This document shows, piece by piece, positions 8,024 through 15,843 of a DNA stretch of 58,883 nt. The position numbers and the translations under genes were made by a program. Source of the stretch: Labilithrix sp. (GTDB lineage Bacteria > Myxococcota_A > Polyangia > Polyangiales > Polyangiaceae); the NCBI GenBank assembly GCA_019637195.1, contig JAHBWA010000044.1, positions 1 through 58,883 of the forward strand. Reading direction: 5' to 3'. Within the stretch, counting starts at the first letter, position 1; each line of letters opens with the position of its first letter. Under the pieces are notes generated by a model. It searched no databases. It saw nothing but the letters and a program-made list of their open reading frames with translations, and had not been told where the DNA came from.

Positions 8024-8986
8024 ATGAGCGCGCGAACCGACGACCAGGCGAACGCGACGGGTGACGGCGACGCGCACGACAGCGGCAGCCTCCAGGGAAT
8101 GCGCGCGACGGCGAGGCGCGCCTCGCCGCGCGCGCTGCTCATCGTCGCGGCCAGCATCGTCGTCACGCCAGCGGAAGCTCAACGCACGCCGCCCGACATC
8201 AAGACCCCGCTGCCCAAGCCGCTCCCGACGATTCGAGCCCCGGGCAAACCTCCGCTGAAGTTGACGCTTCCTCCGAGGATCGCAGGAGTTCGCCTCTCGG
8301 CGGGATCCTCCGGGGAGTACTCCAGCGGAGCGATCCGGTACGACGTCGAGGTCGTCAACCCGACCGGCAACCCCGCGCTCGAGGGCGCCCTCGTTCTCGG
8401 CTTGGACGGCTCGGGCCGCTCCCCAGTGCGCGTGCCGGCCGGCGGGCGCGCGTGGATCGCGATCGCCGACGCCTCGGGTCTGGATCATGGTTGCAAGAAG
8501 ACGCTTCGCTCCGTCGAGCTCGAGGGCGTAGACGGTGCGTCCGGCCGATTCACGGTGACCCCCTCCTGCCAGTTCTCCGGAGAGGTGATCGAGCCATCGG
8601 CCTCGTCGCCGCCCGACCGCAAGCTCGCGCTGCGCCAAGGGAAGCTCTACTACCACTCGATGAGCAGCGCCGGCGGCCTTCGGTGCGGGGAGTCCGACGA
8701 GCGTGGACGCTACGAGCCGCGCCAGCTCGAGGTCGCGGCGACGATCCGGAACAGCGCGGCGACGACCGCGCGCGACGTCCGCCTCCGCTTTCGCGACGCT
8801 CGGACCAGCGGGGCCTCCGGCCTGGAGCTCACCGCGGGACAAGAGCGCCGGATCCGAGCGAGCGCAGCGTTCGACGCCGACGAGCGCGACTACGTGCTCG
8901 AGATCTCCGGCGCGGGCGCGCCGCTGTATCAGCCGCTCTCCTACGTGAAGACGAGGCGCCGGTGCCGGCTCGACGTCACGTTCTAG
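8024..8986 (+). CDS. Exported hypothetical protein
   Basis: 320 residues. The ATG at 8024 is preceded by a strong ribosome site (GGAGGAGAG), which favours it over the ATG at 7988. A long polar N-terminus leads to a hydrophobic segment 'ALLIVAASIVVTPAEAQ' (about residues 37-53) ending in an AEAQ signal-peptidase site. The mature protein is Pro-rich at first, then strand-rich. Segments such as 'IRYDVEVVNPTGNPALEGAL' and 'QLEVAATIRNSAATTARDV' look like two Ig-like (CARDB-type) domains. Four Cys in the second half may pair. Function unknown. Confidence 0.7.
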   Translation: MSARTDDQANATGDGDAHDSGSLQGMRATARRASPRALLIVAASIVVTPAEAQRTPPDIKTPLPKPLPTIRAPGKPPLKLTLPPRIAGVRLSAGSSGEYSSGAIRYDVEVVNPTGNPALEGALVLGLDGSGRSPVRVPAGGRAWIAIADASGLDHGCKKTLRSVELEGVDGASGRFTVTPSCQFSGEVIEPSASSPPDRKLALRQGKLYYHSMSSAGGLRCGESDERGRYEPRQLEVAATIRNSAATTARDVRLRFRDARTSGASGLELTAGQERRIRASAAFDADERDYVLEISGAGAPLYQPLSYVKTRRRCRLDVTF

Positions 8987-9074
8987 ACCGGAGCTGGGTG
9001 CGCGCCGGGCACGAGACGAAGGAGCGGTCACGTTCCTGCGCCACCGCACGACAGTGAGCTCGAGCCGACACGTC

Positions 9075-10520
9075 ATGGAGATCCTCGAGGGACGGGCGCA
9101 GACCGACTATCACGCGCTCGCGATCGCGATCGCGGGGAGGGTGCATCGGCTGAGGTCCGCCGACACGCTGCTGGTGCGGCGCGCCGACGGAGCGACGGTC
9201 CTCCTCGACATGACCGACGCGGAGGTGGTCGACGACGTCGACGAGGAGGGCCCCTTCTCCGCGCTCCTTCGGTCGGGGCTCGCCGCCCCGTTCATCGCGT
9301 ACGCGCCGACCCACGACGTCCCCGCGCGGATCCACGGGCTTCGTATCGAGCGCGGGGCCCAGGTCGCCGTGCTGGGACGGATCGATCGTGGCTTCGAACC
9401 GGGGCGCGCATACCGCGACGCGGGCGACGCCGTCACGCGCTCGGTCGCCGTTCGCCTCGTCGCCGCGGGCGTGGGAGCCCGCGCGGCGCTGACCGCGAAG
9501 GTGTCGGCGGCGCGCGCCGTGCCCTCGGTCAGCCTCCGGTCGACGGCGACCGAGGGCTCGCGGATCCCCCTCCTGCTCCCCGCCGCGATGGGCGCCCTCG
9601 GCGCGTGCGCCGCGCTCGCCGGCGGGGCGCTCTACCTCGGAGCCGCGCGCGCGGCGTCCGCCGACACGCTCTTCGCCCTCGGGCTTCAGCTCTCCGCGGC
9701 GGGGATCTACATCGCCAAGCGCCGGCGCTTCCTGCCGGACCTCCGGCGCCCTGGTGAGGACGAGTCCGGTGCCGGGATGCGCACGGGCCTCGGGTTGGCT
9801 CGGGCGCTCCCGATCGGGCTCACGACGGCGCTCGTCGTGGTGCTCGGCGCGTCGGCGAGCATCGCCGCGGCGTGGGGCCTGGCGAGCGTGTCGACGCTCG
9901 GGCTCGCGCTCGCGCTGCTCGTCGAGGAGCGCCGCGCGTGGCGACGACTATGGGACGTCGCGTGCGCGCCGCCGGTACACGTCGCGGGTGAGCTCGGCGC
10001 CATGGATGGCCGTGTGACCAGAGGGACCTGCTCGCGCACGCGAGAGCACACGATCCATCGCGACAGCTACGAGGACTCCGACGGGCGGTCACGCACGCGC
10101 GTTTCGTACACCTATCGAGACACCGTGCGGACCGACACGCTGGTGGTGGCGCTCGACGACGGCGGCGCGCTCGACGTTCACACGCACTGGGGGGCGCTCG
10201 CCGCCGAGGACACGAGGATGCCGACGCCCATGAGCCTCGTGGAGACCATCGGACCCGGCGATCGCGTGCGCGTCGTCGGCCGCCCGTCGGGAGAAGCCGG
10301 CGCGTGGCGGCTCGAGGGCGCCGGAGCGAGCCCGCTCGCGGTCTTCGGGAGCCGTACGCGCCGTGCCCGCGCGGCGGCGTGGCGGGCGCTCGTGCTGCAT
10401 GCGCTGACCCTGGTCGCGCTGCTGACGATCGCGGTGCTCGGTGCGCTCGCCGCGGCTGCGCTCGCCATGAGCACGCAGCACCTCCCCGGCGGCGCGCGTA
10501 CGGCGGTGTTCGGGCCATGA
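9075..10520 (+). CDS. Membrane protein with repeated GIDE-like modules (first of a coupled pair)
   Basis: 481 residues from ATG 9075; a GTG at 9054 would add seven. The layout is a soluble N-terminal domain (about 1-160), four hydrophobic segments (about 165-285), a second soluble domain and a final membrane segment near 438-470. Both soluble parts show 'DGAxVxLD' / 'DGGALDVHTHW' followed by 'IGPGDRVRVVGR', an arrangement like the GIDE/MUL1-type domain of bacterial membrane proteins. That assignment is tentative. The stop overlaps the next start by 4 bases (ATGA). Confidence 0.7.
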   Translation: MEILEGRAQTDYHALAIAIAGRVHRLRSADTLLVRRADGATVLLDMTDAEVVDDVDEEGPFSALLRSGLAAPFIAYAPTHDVPARIHGLRIERGAQVAVLGRIDRGFEPGRAYRDAGDAVTRSVAVRLVAAGVGARAALTAKVSAARAVPSVSLRSTATEGSRIPLLLPAAMGALGACAALAGGALYLGAARAASADTLFALGLQLSAAGIYIAKRRRFLPDLRRPGEDESGAGMRTGLGLARALPIGLTTALVVVLGASASIAAAWGLASVSTLGLALALLVEERRAWRRLWDVACAPPVHVAGELGAMDGRVTRGTCSRTREHTIHRDSYEDSDGRSRTRVSYTYRDTVRTDTLVVALDDGGALDVHTHWGALAAEDTRMPTPMSLVETIGPGDRVRVVGRPSGEAGAWRLEGAGASPLAVFGSRTRRARAAAWRALVLHALTLVALLTIAVLGALAAAALAMSTQHLPGGARTAVFGP

Positions 10521-12007
10521 GGGACGGGCGCCCGAGGACACGGACGGCTCACACGTCGACGACCCCGCCGGGCGCGCCAGACGACGTGACGCTCTCGGGG
10601 TGCGTCGCCTCCGAGGAGGCGGTGACCATCCACGTCGCGCTCGAGGTGGACGGCGAGACGGTCTACGAGCGCTCCGTGGACGGGGCGTTCGACCTCCTCC
10701 TGGACGGCGGCGCGCGCGTCGCGATCGAGACGTGCTGGCAGACACGCGTCGCGAGCGAGCTCGAGCCGATGCGCACGGCGGAGACCTGGAAGCGCCTCGC
10801 CAAGCATCCCGACGCGCGCGGGGTCGAGAGTCACGCGCCAGGTCCACACGTTCGCGTCGCGTTGCTTCGGCGTGTGCTCCGGCCCGGCGCCGCGGTCGTC
10901 GTCCGGGGGGCGGTAGCCGAGTACGCGATTGAACAGGAGACGCAAGCCCGCTACCGCGTCGCCGCGCGGCGCGCGCCGTCTCCGAAGCGGCTCGTCGCTT
11001 CCGCGATCACGCCCGAGCGCGCGGAGGCCGCGTCGACGATGGGCCGCCGGGGCGTGGCCGCGCGCGCGGGCGGCGTGGTCGCGCGCGCGGGCGGCGCGGT
11101 GCTCGCCGTCACGGCGCTCCTCCTCTTCGTTCGATGGGTGGTGCTCTGGCCACCGGAGCTCGCGATCGCGAAGGTCGCGTCGCTCCGCGCCTCCGCGGGC
11201 GCCGCCTGCGCGATGCACCTCGCCTTCTGGCTCTCGGTCGTGCTCCAGCGACCAGGCAGCACCGCGCGCCTCCTCCCGCGCTTCGTCGGCGCCAACCGTC
11301 GGCCGCTCGGCTCGCAGCTCGTGGCGGGCCTCGTCGTCTTCGGCGTGGTCGCGTCGCTGGCGCTCGGAGCGGGGGGCGCGCTCATGCTCGAGAAGCTGCT
11401 CGACACGGGCGATCCGACGGCGAGCGGCAGGAACGGGCGGCCGCTGCTCGAGAGCGCGTGGCTCCCCGCCGCGTTCCTGTGGGTCTGCAGCACCTGTGGG
11501 ATCCTCGGCCTTTGCCTGCGCGAGCGCGGCGAGGCGCGACTCGCCGCGCTCTTCCGCGCTCATGGCGACGGGTGGACGGTGCGCGAGGGCGTCCTCGAAG
11601 AGGGAGAGCTCACGATCAGCGTGCACGTCAACGGCCACGGGCGCTCGGCGACCCGCCACTGGTCCTCCGAGATCGACGGCGCGCTGACGATCGCGAGCGA
11701 CGGTGAGACGCTCACCGTGAGGACGGCCGGGATCGCGTGGGGCATCGACACCGTCGCCTGCGCGCCGGAGCAGCGGGGGGAGCGGTGGACCGTCGGGCCT
11801 GGCGCCGCGGTCGCGATCGCCGGCCGGCTCGGTCACGGGACGAACCTCTTGGCGCGTGGCCCCGAGTCGCTGGTCGTCGTGGCGACCCCGTGCACGTGCA
11901 GCGTGGGCGCCTCGCTGGTGCGAGGCCTCTGGCTCCGGCGCGCCGTCCTCGCCGCGGCCGTCGGCGGAGCGATCCTCGCGATCGTGCTCGCGTACGCGGG
12001 CGGGTGA
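10517..12007 (+). CDS. Membrane protein, coupled partner of the previous gene
   Basis: 496 residues. The ATG at 10517 overlaps the previous stop (ATGA), so the two proteins are probably made together. The same plan is repeated: an N-terminal soluble domain with 'DLLLDGGARVAIET' and 'LRPGAAVVVRG', several membrane segments (about 180-340), and a C-terminal soluble domain with 'HWSSEIDGALTIASDG', 'VGPGAAVAIAGR', and a last membrane helix near 470-494. The likeness to the preceding protein suggests duplication. Two such proteins could form a complex in the inner membrane; the role is unknown. Confidence 0.7.
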   Translation: MRDGRPRTRTAHTSTTPPGAPDDVTLSGCVASEEAVTIHVALEVDGETVYERSVDGAFDLLLDGGARVAIETCWQTRVASELEPMRTAETWKRLAKHPDARGVESHAPGPHVRVALLRRVLRPGAAVVVRGAVAEYAIEQETQARYRVAARRAPSPKRLVASAITPERAEAASTMGRRGVAARAGGVVARAGGAVLAVTALLLFVRWVVLWPPELAIAKVASLRASAGAACAMHLAFWLSVVLQRPGSTARLLPRFVGANRRPLGSQLVAGLVVFGVVASLALGAGGALMLEKLLDTGDPTASGRNGRPLLESAWLPAAFLWVCSTCGILGLCLRERGEARLAALFRAHGDGWTVREGVLEEGELTISVHVNGHGRSATRHWSSEIDGALTIASDGETLTVRTAGIAWGIDTVACAPEQRGERWTVGPGAAVAIAGRLGHGTNLLARGPESLVVVATPCTCSVGASLVRGLWLRRAVLAAAVGGAILAIVLAYAGG

Positions 12008-12070
12008 GGTCGCGCGTGAGCTCGGCTCACGCCTCCGCGACGTCGTCCATGCCTCCTGCCCTCGCCTCCG

Positions 12071-12097
12071 CTCGCAAAAACACACGAAGACCCCACG
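12071..12097 (-). repeat. Dispersed intergenic element, copy 4
   Basis: 27 bases; minus-strand start CGTGGGGTCTTCGTG, end GCGAG. 23 of 27 bases equal copy 1. It lies 115 bases before the gene at 12213. Confidence 0.6.
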
Positions 12098-12212
12098 CGC
12101 GACGCCAGCCCGTCCCCCGGAGCTCGGGTGACGATGGCTCGATGAAGGAGCGCACCGGCGGGCGGCGTCGCACGGCGATCGGGAACGGCCGCGGGCCGAC
12201 GCGGGCGGAACG

Positions 12213-12791
12213 ATGAAGGGCTCGAAGATGGACGCCGGCGCAGCGGCGCAAGGGCGCAAGGCGCGACGGCGCGGGCCGGGAATGCTCGTGCCGATCGGCT
12301 TCCTCGTCCTGTTCTTCGGAGGCATCAGCGCGGCGGGCTTCTTGAGCTTTCGACAGTCGCAGCGCTACCAAGCGAGCGTCGATGGGTTCTTGAACGCGGC
12401 GCGCGCGGGAGAGATCGACGAGGCCTATCAGGGCCTGTCACCGCGCAGGAGGGCGTCGATGCCCCTCGCGGCGTTTCGATCCCTCGCGGAGCATCGCGCG
12501 CTCCGGCGCAACCGAGGACACAGCATCGACGCGTCGCGCACCGTTGGAGGCAGCCTGCCCGCCGACCGAGCGTGCGTACGTGCGCGCCTCGACATGGACG
12601 ACGTGGACTGGCTCGTGCAGCTCTACGTCGTTCGCGGTGACGACGGGTCCTGGCGAGTCGAGTCCTTCGCGTTGCACGAGGTCGCGACCGTCGTTCTGAG
12701 CGACGTGCTCGAGGAGTGCGGCTACGCCCCGCGTCGCGTCGTCGGCTACTCGGGGCCGCCGATCGTCCATCGCACGCCCCGGCTGCGCTGA
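12213..12791 (+). CDS. Single-span membrane protein with a small NTF2-like domain (hypothetical)
   Basis: 192 residues. A basic N-terminus is followed by one membrane helix (GMLVPIGFLVLFFGGISAA, about 23-41). The exported or periplasmic part begins 'YQASVDGFLNAARAGEIDEA' and continues 'YQGLSPRRRASMPLAAFRSL', a helix pair typical of DUF4878/DUF4864-like NTF2-fold domains, then strands with 'VQLYVVRGDDGSWRVESFAL'. In that fold the WRV.S strand closes the sheet. The fold is inferred from pattern, and the function is unknown. The stop is 13 bases from the end of the convergent lipoprotein gene. Confidence 0.65.
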   Translation: MKGSKMDAGAAAQGRKARRRGPGMLVPIGFLVLFFGGISAAGFLSFRQSQRYQASVDGFLNAARAGEIDEAYQGLSPRRRASMPLAAFRSLAEHRALRRNRGHSIDASRTVGGSLPADRACVRARLDMDDVDWLVQLYVVRGDDGSWRVESFALHEVATVVLSDVLEECGYAPRRVVGYSGPPIVHRTPRLR

Positions 12792-12804
12792 GCGCGGGCT
12801 CGCG

Positions 12805-13941
12805 CTACTCGGTCTTCAGCACGATCCCCGCGAACGTCGAAGGCGGCACCTCGGCGCCCACGGAGTAGTAGCGGATCCCCGGCCGAGGCTCGTGGAGCGA
12901 GCAGCGCGAGCCACCCGCCGGCCTCACCTCGGGGAACGACGAGAGCGAGATGGGAGCGCCGCGCGCGTAGTACGAGTACGCCGCGTCGCGGGTGCGCGGC
13001 GCGCACGTCCCTGTCGCGTCGCGGCCGTAGAGCGTGGCGTCGGCGGCGAGCTTCGCCCCGACCTCGTAGTAGTCGACGCCTGCCAGACAGCCGTTCGCCA
13101 TGTTCCGGTGCTCGATGATGATCGCGGGAGGCGACGGCGAGCGGTGTCTGCCGACGGGCATGGTGCAGCCGGCGTTGCTGAAGAGCCCGACCGGAGCGCG
13201 ATCGGACGGCACACACCGACCGGGCTCGAAGGCGAGATCGCAGTCGGTCCCCCGCGTCACGTCGCGCGTCGCCTGCAGATATCGACTGCCGTCCTCCCCT
13301 TCCACGTAGCGAGCGACCATGCCGTCGGCGCGTGGCTCGTCGGCGGCCGCGCCGCGAACGAACGTCATCGAGGGGAGCGCCTCGGCAACGGTCGCGCCGG
13401 CGGTCGCGCCGAACGTGGCGGTGCAGCCCCCAGCCCCGTCCGGATAGTAGACGATCTCTCCAACGAGTTCCTTCGGCGAGGTGGTGCGCCTGAAGATCGT
13501 CTCGCGGTTGGGCGTCTTCCCGAAGGCGTCTCCGCACACGTTCTCCTGCACCGGGAGCATGAAGGGCTCGGCCGTGCAGGTCGCGTCGGCGTAGTAGACC
13601 GCGACGACCTGCAGCGGCAGGCAGCGGAGCTCGCCGTCCGCCGCTCTCTGGAACCGACAGGACGCCGCGAGCTCCTTGTCCCACAGATCCGTCGTGCGGT
13701 AGGCGTCGGGACCGCCTTCGAGGTAGCGGACGCGAAGGCGCGTTCCGCTCCGGGCGCTCGGATCGTCGAAGCCTGGAGGTGCCGCGTCGGGAGGCGGGGG
13801 CACGGGAGGCGAGGCGTCCTCCACGCCGACCGGCCCGGCGTCCGGCGTCTCGGGCGCGGGCGGCGCGACGGGGGCAGGGTCGGCGGAGCAGGCAGCGAAG
13901 ACGCCGACGATGACGAGCGAGCGACCGAAGGCGCTCGCCAT
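12805..13941 (-). CDS. Cys-rich lipoprotein, paralog B
   Basis: 378 residues from the ATG at 13941, which gives a clean lipoprotein signal (GRSLVIVGVFAAC, C18); an ATG at 13995 would add 18 basic residues. An Ala/Pro/Asp linker is followed by the family module: 'SGTRLRVRYLEGGPDAY', 'CRFQRAADGELRCLP', 'VYYADATCTAEPF', then a second module with 'CVPSDRAPVGLFSNAGC'. Near the end, 'AYSYYARGAPISLSSFPEV' and 'PGIRYYSVGAEVPPSTFAGI' repeat a motif also seen at the ends of paralogs A and C. It lies 129 bases downstream of paralog C on the same strand, so the two look like a tandem duplication. Confidence 0.8.
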   Translation of the reverse strand: MASAFGRSLVIVGVFAACSADPAPVAPPAPETPDAGPVGVEDASPPVPPPPDAAPPGFDDPSARSGTRLRVRYLEGGPDAYRTTDLWDKELAASCRFQRAADGELRCLPLQVVAVYYADATCTAEPFMLPVQENVCGDAFGKTPNRETIFRRTTSPKELVGEIVYYPDGAGGCTATFGATAGATVAEALPSMTFVRGAAADEPRADGMVARYVEGEDGSRYLQATRDVTRGTDCDLAFEPGRCVPSDRAPVGLFSNAGCTMPVGRHRSPSPPAIIIEHRNMANGCLAGVDYYEVGAKLAADATLYGRDATGTCAPRTRDAAYSYYARGAPISLSSFPEVRPAGGSRCSLHEPRPGIRYYSVGAEVPPSTFAGIVLKTE

Positions 13942-14070
13942 CCGTCGACGATGGGCGAGCTTTCGAAGGGTGGCGCGCTGTCCAGCACTCATCATTAAGG
14001 GGTACCCCGGGAGGCGCGAGCCGATCGTGGGCGATCGATAGAGCTTTCGTGTGGAGCCGCTCGCACGCCC

Positions 14071-15552
14071 TCACTCCGTCCTGACCACGACCAGCGGGAA
14101 CGAGGACCAGGCGGCGGGCGCCCCCACGCCGAAGTAGTGTTCGTCATCGCCCCGCGCGAACGGCGCGCACGCTGCGCCGGCGCCCGCATAGACCTGTCCG
14201 GTCACCTCGGGGCCGAGCGCGCGCGCGCCCTCGAGGACGGTGAGCCCGAGGCAGGTCTCCTCGTCGTTCGTCGAGAACATGAACGGAGCCGGGGTCGCGC
14301 GGCAGAAGGTCCATCCGACCGTGCTCGCGCACCCGACGTCGCCGAAGCGGAGGCGGTCTCTGTAGAAGACGGCGTCGCTCGGAACGCAGTGGGTCCTGTC
14401 CTCGACGGCGCTCGCTGTGCAGGACCAATCGCGCTCGGTGTCCCACAGCGCGTGTCCGTGGCCGAGCGGGGCGCCCGCTGCGTCGACGTAGCGCCGGACC
14501 CGGACCTTCCCCGTGCCCTCGAGGCGCGTCTCCACCGCCGGGAACGCGGAGAGCGGGATCACGGAGCCCCGCGCGTAATAGGAGGAGGTGGCCGTGCGCG
14601 TCGTCGTCACACAGGCGCCCGCGCCGTCGAGTCGGTAGATCGGCAGCCCCAACGCGAGCGGGGCGCCGACCTCGAAGTAGTCGGTGCTCGCGACGCAGCC
14701 GTTCACCCGACGGGACTCGGTGATGACGACGGGCGACGGCGAGCTCGCGGGTCGAGCCGCGAGCGGCGACGTGCAGGCGGCGTCGCTGAAGACGCTCGTG
14801 CCGGCGCGCTGCAGCGGAACGCAGCGATCGGGCTCTGCCGGCGAAACGGCGCAGTCGGCCTGGCGACCGGTGTCGCGGAGGGAGACGGGGACGCGGCTGC
14901 CGTCGTCGCCGTCGATGTAGCGCAGGGCCAGGCCGCCGGCGCGCGGCTCCTCGCGGATCGTCCCCTGCACGAACGAGGTCGAGGGCACCGCCTCGGCGAT
15001 GAAGCCGGCGCTCGGCACTTCGTAGGCAACGCAGCCGGAGATCGGGGAATAGGCGGTGGTCGTCGCGCGCACCTGGGGGGTCGTCGTCTTGCGGAAGATC
15101 GTGTCGCGGCCAGGCGCCATCCCGTAGACCTGTCCGCAGGAGCTCTCGTAGACGATGAACGGCTCGGCGCTGCACCCGCTGTCCGCAAAGTAGACCGGCA
15201 CCGGCCGAGACGGGAGGCACCGCAGGAGGCCGTCGGGCGCCTCGCGGAAGGTGCACACGACCGAGAGCTCCTTGTCCCAGAGGCCGACGGTCTGGTAGGC
15301 GTCCGCCCCGGCCTCGACATACACGCGCCGCAGGCGTGACCCGCTCCGCCCCGTCGGATCCACGTACCCGACGGGCCCTGCGTCGGCGTCCGACGTTCCC
15401 GCGTCGAACGGCGGCACCGTCGGCGTGCTGACCTCGGCGGCGCCGCCGCCGTCGTCGGGAGCTGCGTCCGTCGGCGAGCCGTCACTCCCGCAGCTGGCGA
15501 GGGTCACGAGAGTCGTAGCGGCGAGGAGGATCGCGAAAGCATCGAGACGCAT
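14071..15552 (-). CDS. Cys-rich lipoprotein, paralog C
   Basis: 493 residues; signal MRLDAFAILLAATTLVTLASC with lipidated C21. It has the family's modules: 'SGSRLRRVYVEAGADAYQ', 'CTFREAPDGLLRCLP', 'VYFADSGCSAEPF', then 'CVPLQRAGTSVFSDAAC' and 'CVPSDAVFYRDRLRFGDVGC'. It is longer than paralog B by about one module. The end, 'YFGVGAPAAWSSFPLVVVRTE', matches the 'YSVGAEVPPSTFAGIVLKTE' of paralog B. Probably a surface protein stabilised by disulfides; function unknown. Confidence 0.8.
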   Translation of the reverse strand: MRLDAFAILLAATTLVTLASCGSDGSPTDAAPDDGGGAAEVSTPTVPPFDAGTSDADAGPVGYVDPTGRSGSRLRRVYVEAGADAYQTVGLWDKELSVVCTFREAPDGLLRCLPSRPVPVYFADSGCSAEPFIVYESSCGQVYGMAPGRDTIFRKTTTPQVRATTTAYSPISGCVAYEVPSAGFIAEAVPSTSFVQGTIREEPRAGGLALRYIDGDDGSRVPVSLRDTGRQADCAVSPAEPDRCVPLQRAGTSVFSDAACTSPLAARPASSPSPVVITESRRVNGCVASTDYFEVGAPLALGLPIYRLDGAGACVTTTRTATSSYYARGSVIPLSAFPAVETRLEGTGKVRVRRYVDAAGAPLGHGHALWDTERDWSCTASAVEDRTHCVPSDAVFYRDRLRFGDVGCASTVGWTFCRATPAPFMFSTNDEETCLGLTVLEGARALGPEVTGQVYAGAGAACAPFARGDDEHYFGVGAPAAWSSFPLVVVRTE

Positions 15553-15587
15553 CCTCTCGATGGAAGCGCGAGATCGTCGAGGTCGTG

Positions 15588-15607
15588 GTGGGGTTTCCGT
15601 GTGTCTT
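15588..15607 (+). repeat. Dispersed intergenic element, copy 5
   Basis: GTGGGGTTTCCGTGTGTCTT, in the divergent region between paralog C and the peptidase gene. It equals copy 4 at most positions (GTGGGGTnTnCGTGTGTnTT). Confidence 0.55.
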
Positions 15608-15740
15608 CCGTGGCTGCGAGGAGCACGGAACGGGTGTCGAGCGAGCGCTCCTATTCTCTACTTTCTCTCTCGCGGCTCGCGCGCGGGGCATGGCGCCCTC
15701 GAGCGCGCCGGCGCGCTCCGGACCAGCGCTCCTGAGTTTC

Positions 15741-15758
15741 GCGTGGGGTTCTCGTGGG
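15741..15758 (+). repeat. Dispersed intergenic element, partial copy 6
   Basis: GCGTGGGGTTCTCGTGGG, a second partial copy in the same divergent region, about 86 bases before the gene at 15844. Confidence 0.4.
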
Positions 15759-15843
15759 CCGCCGCTTTTCGGACTGGCGAGCGGCTAGCCTGCTCGTCTG
15801 GTCGGCGCGCGCCGCGCGCTCGGCCCATGACGAAAGGAACGAG

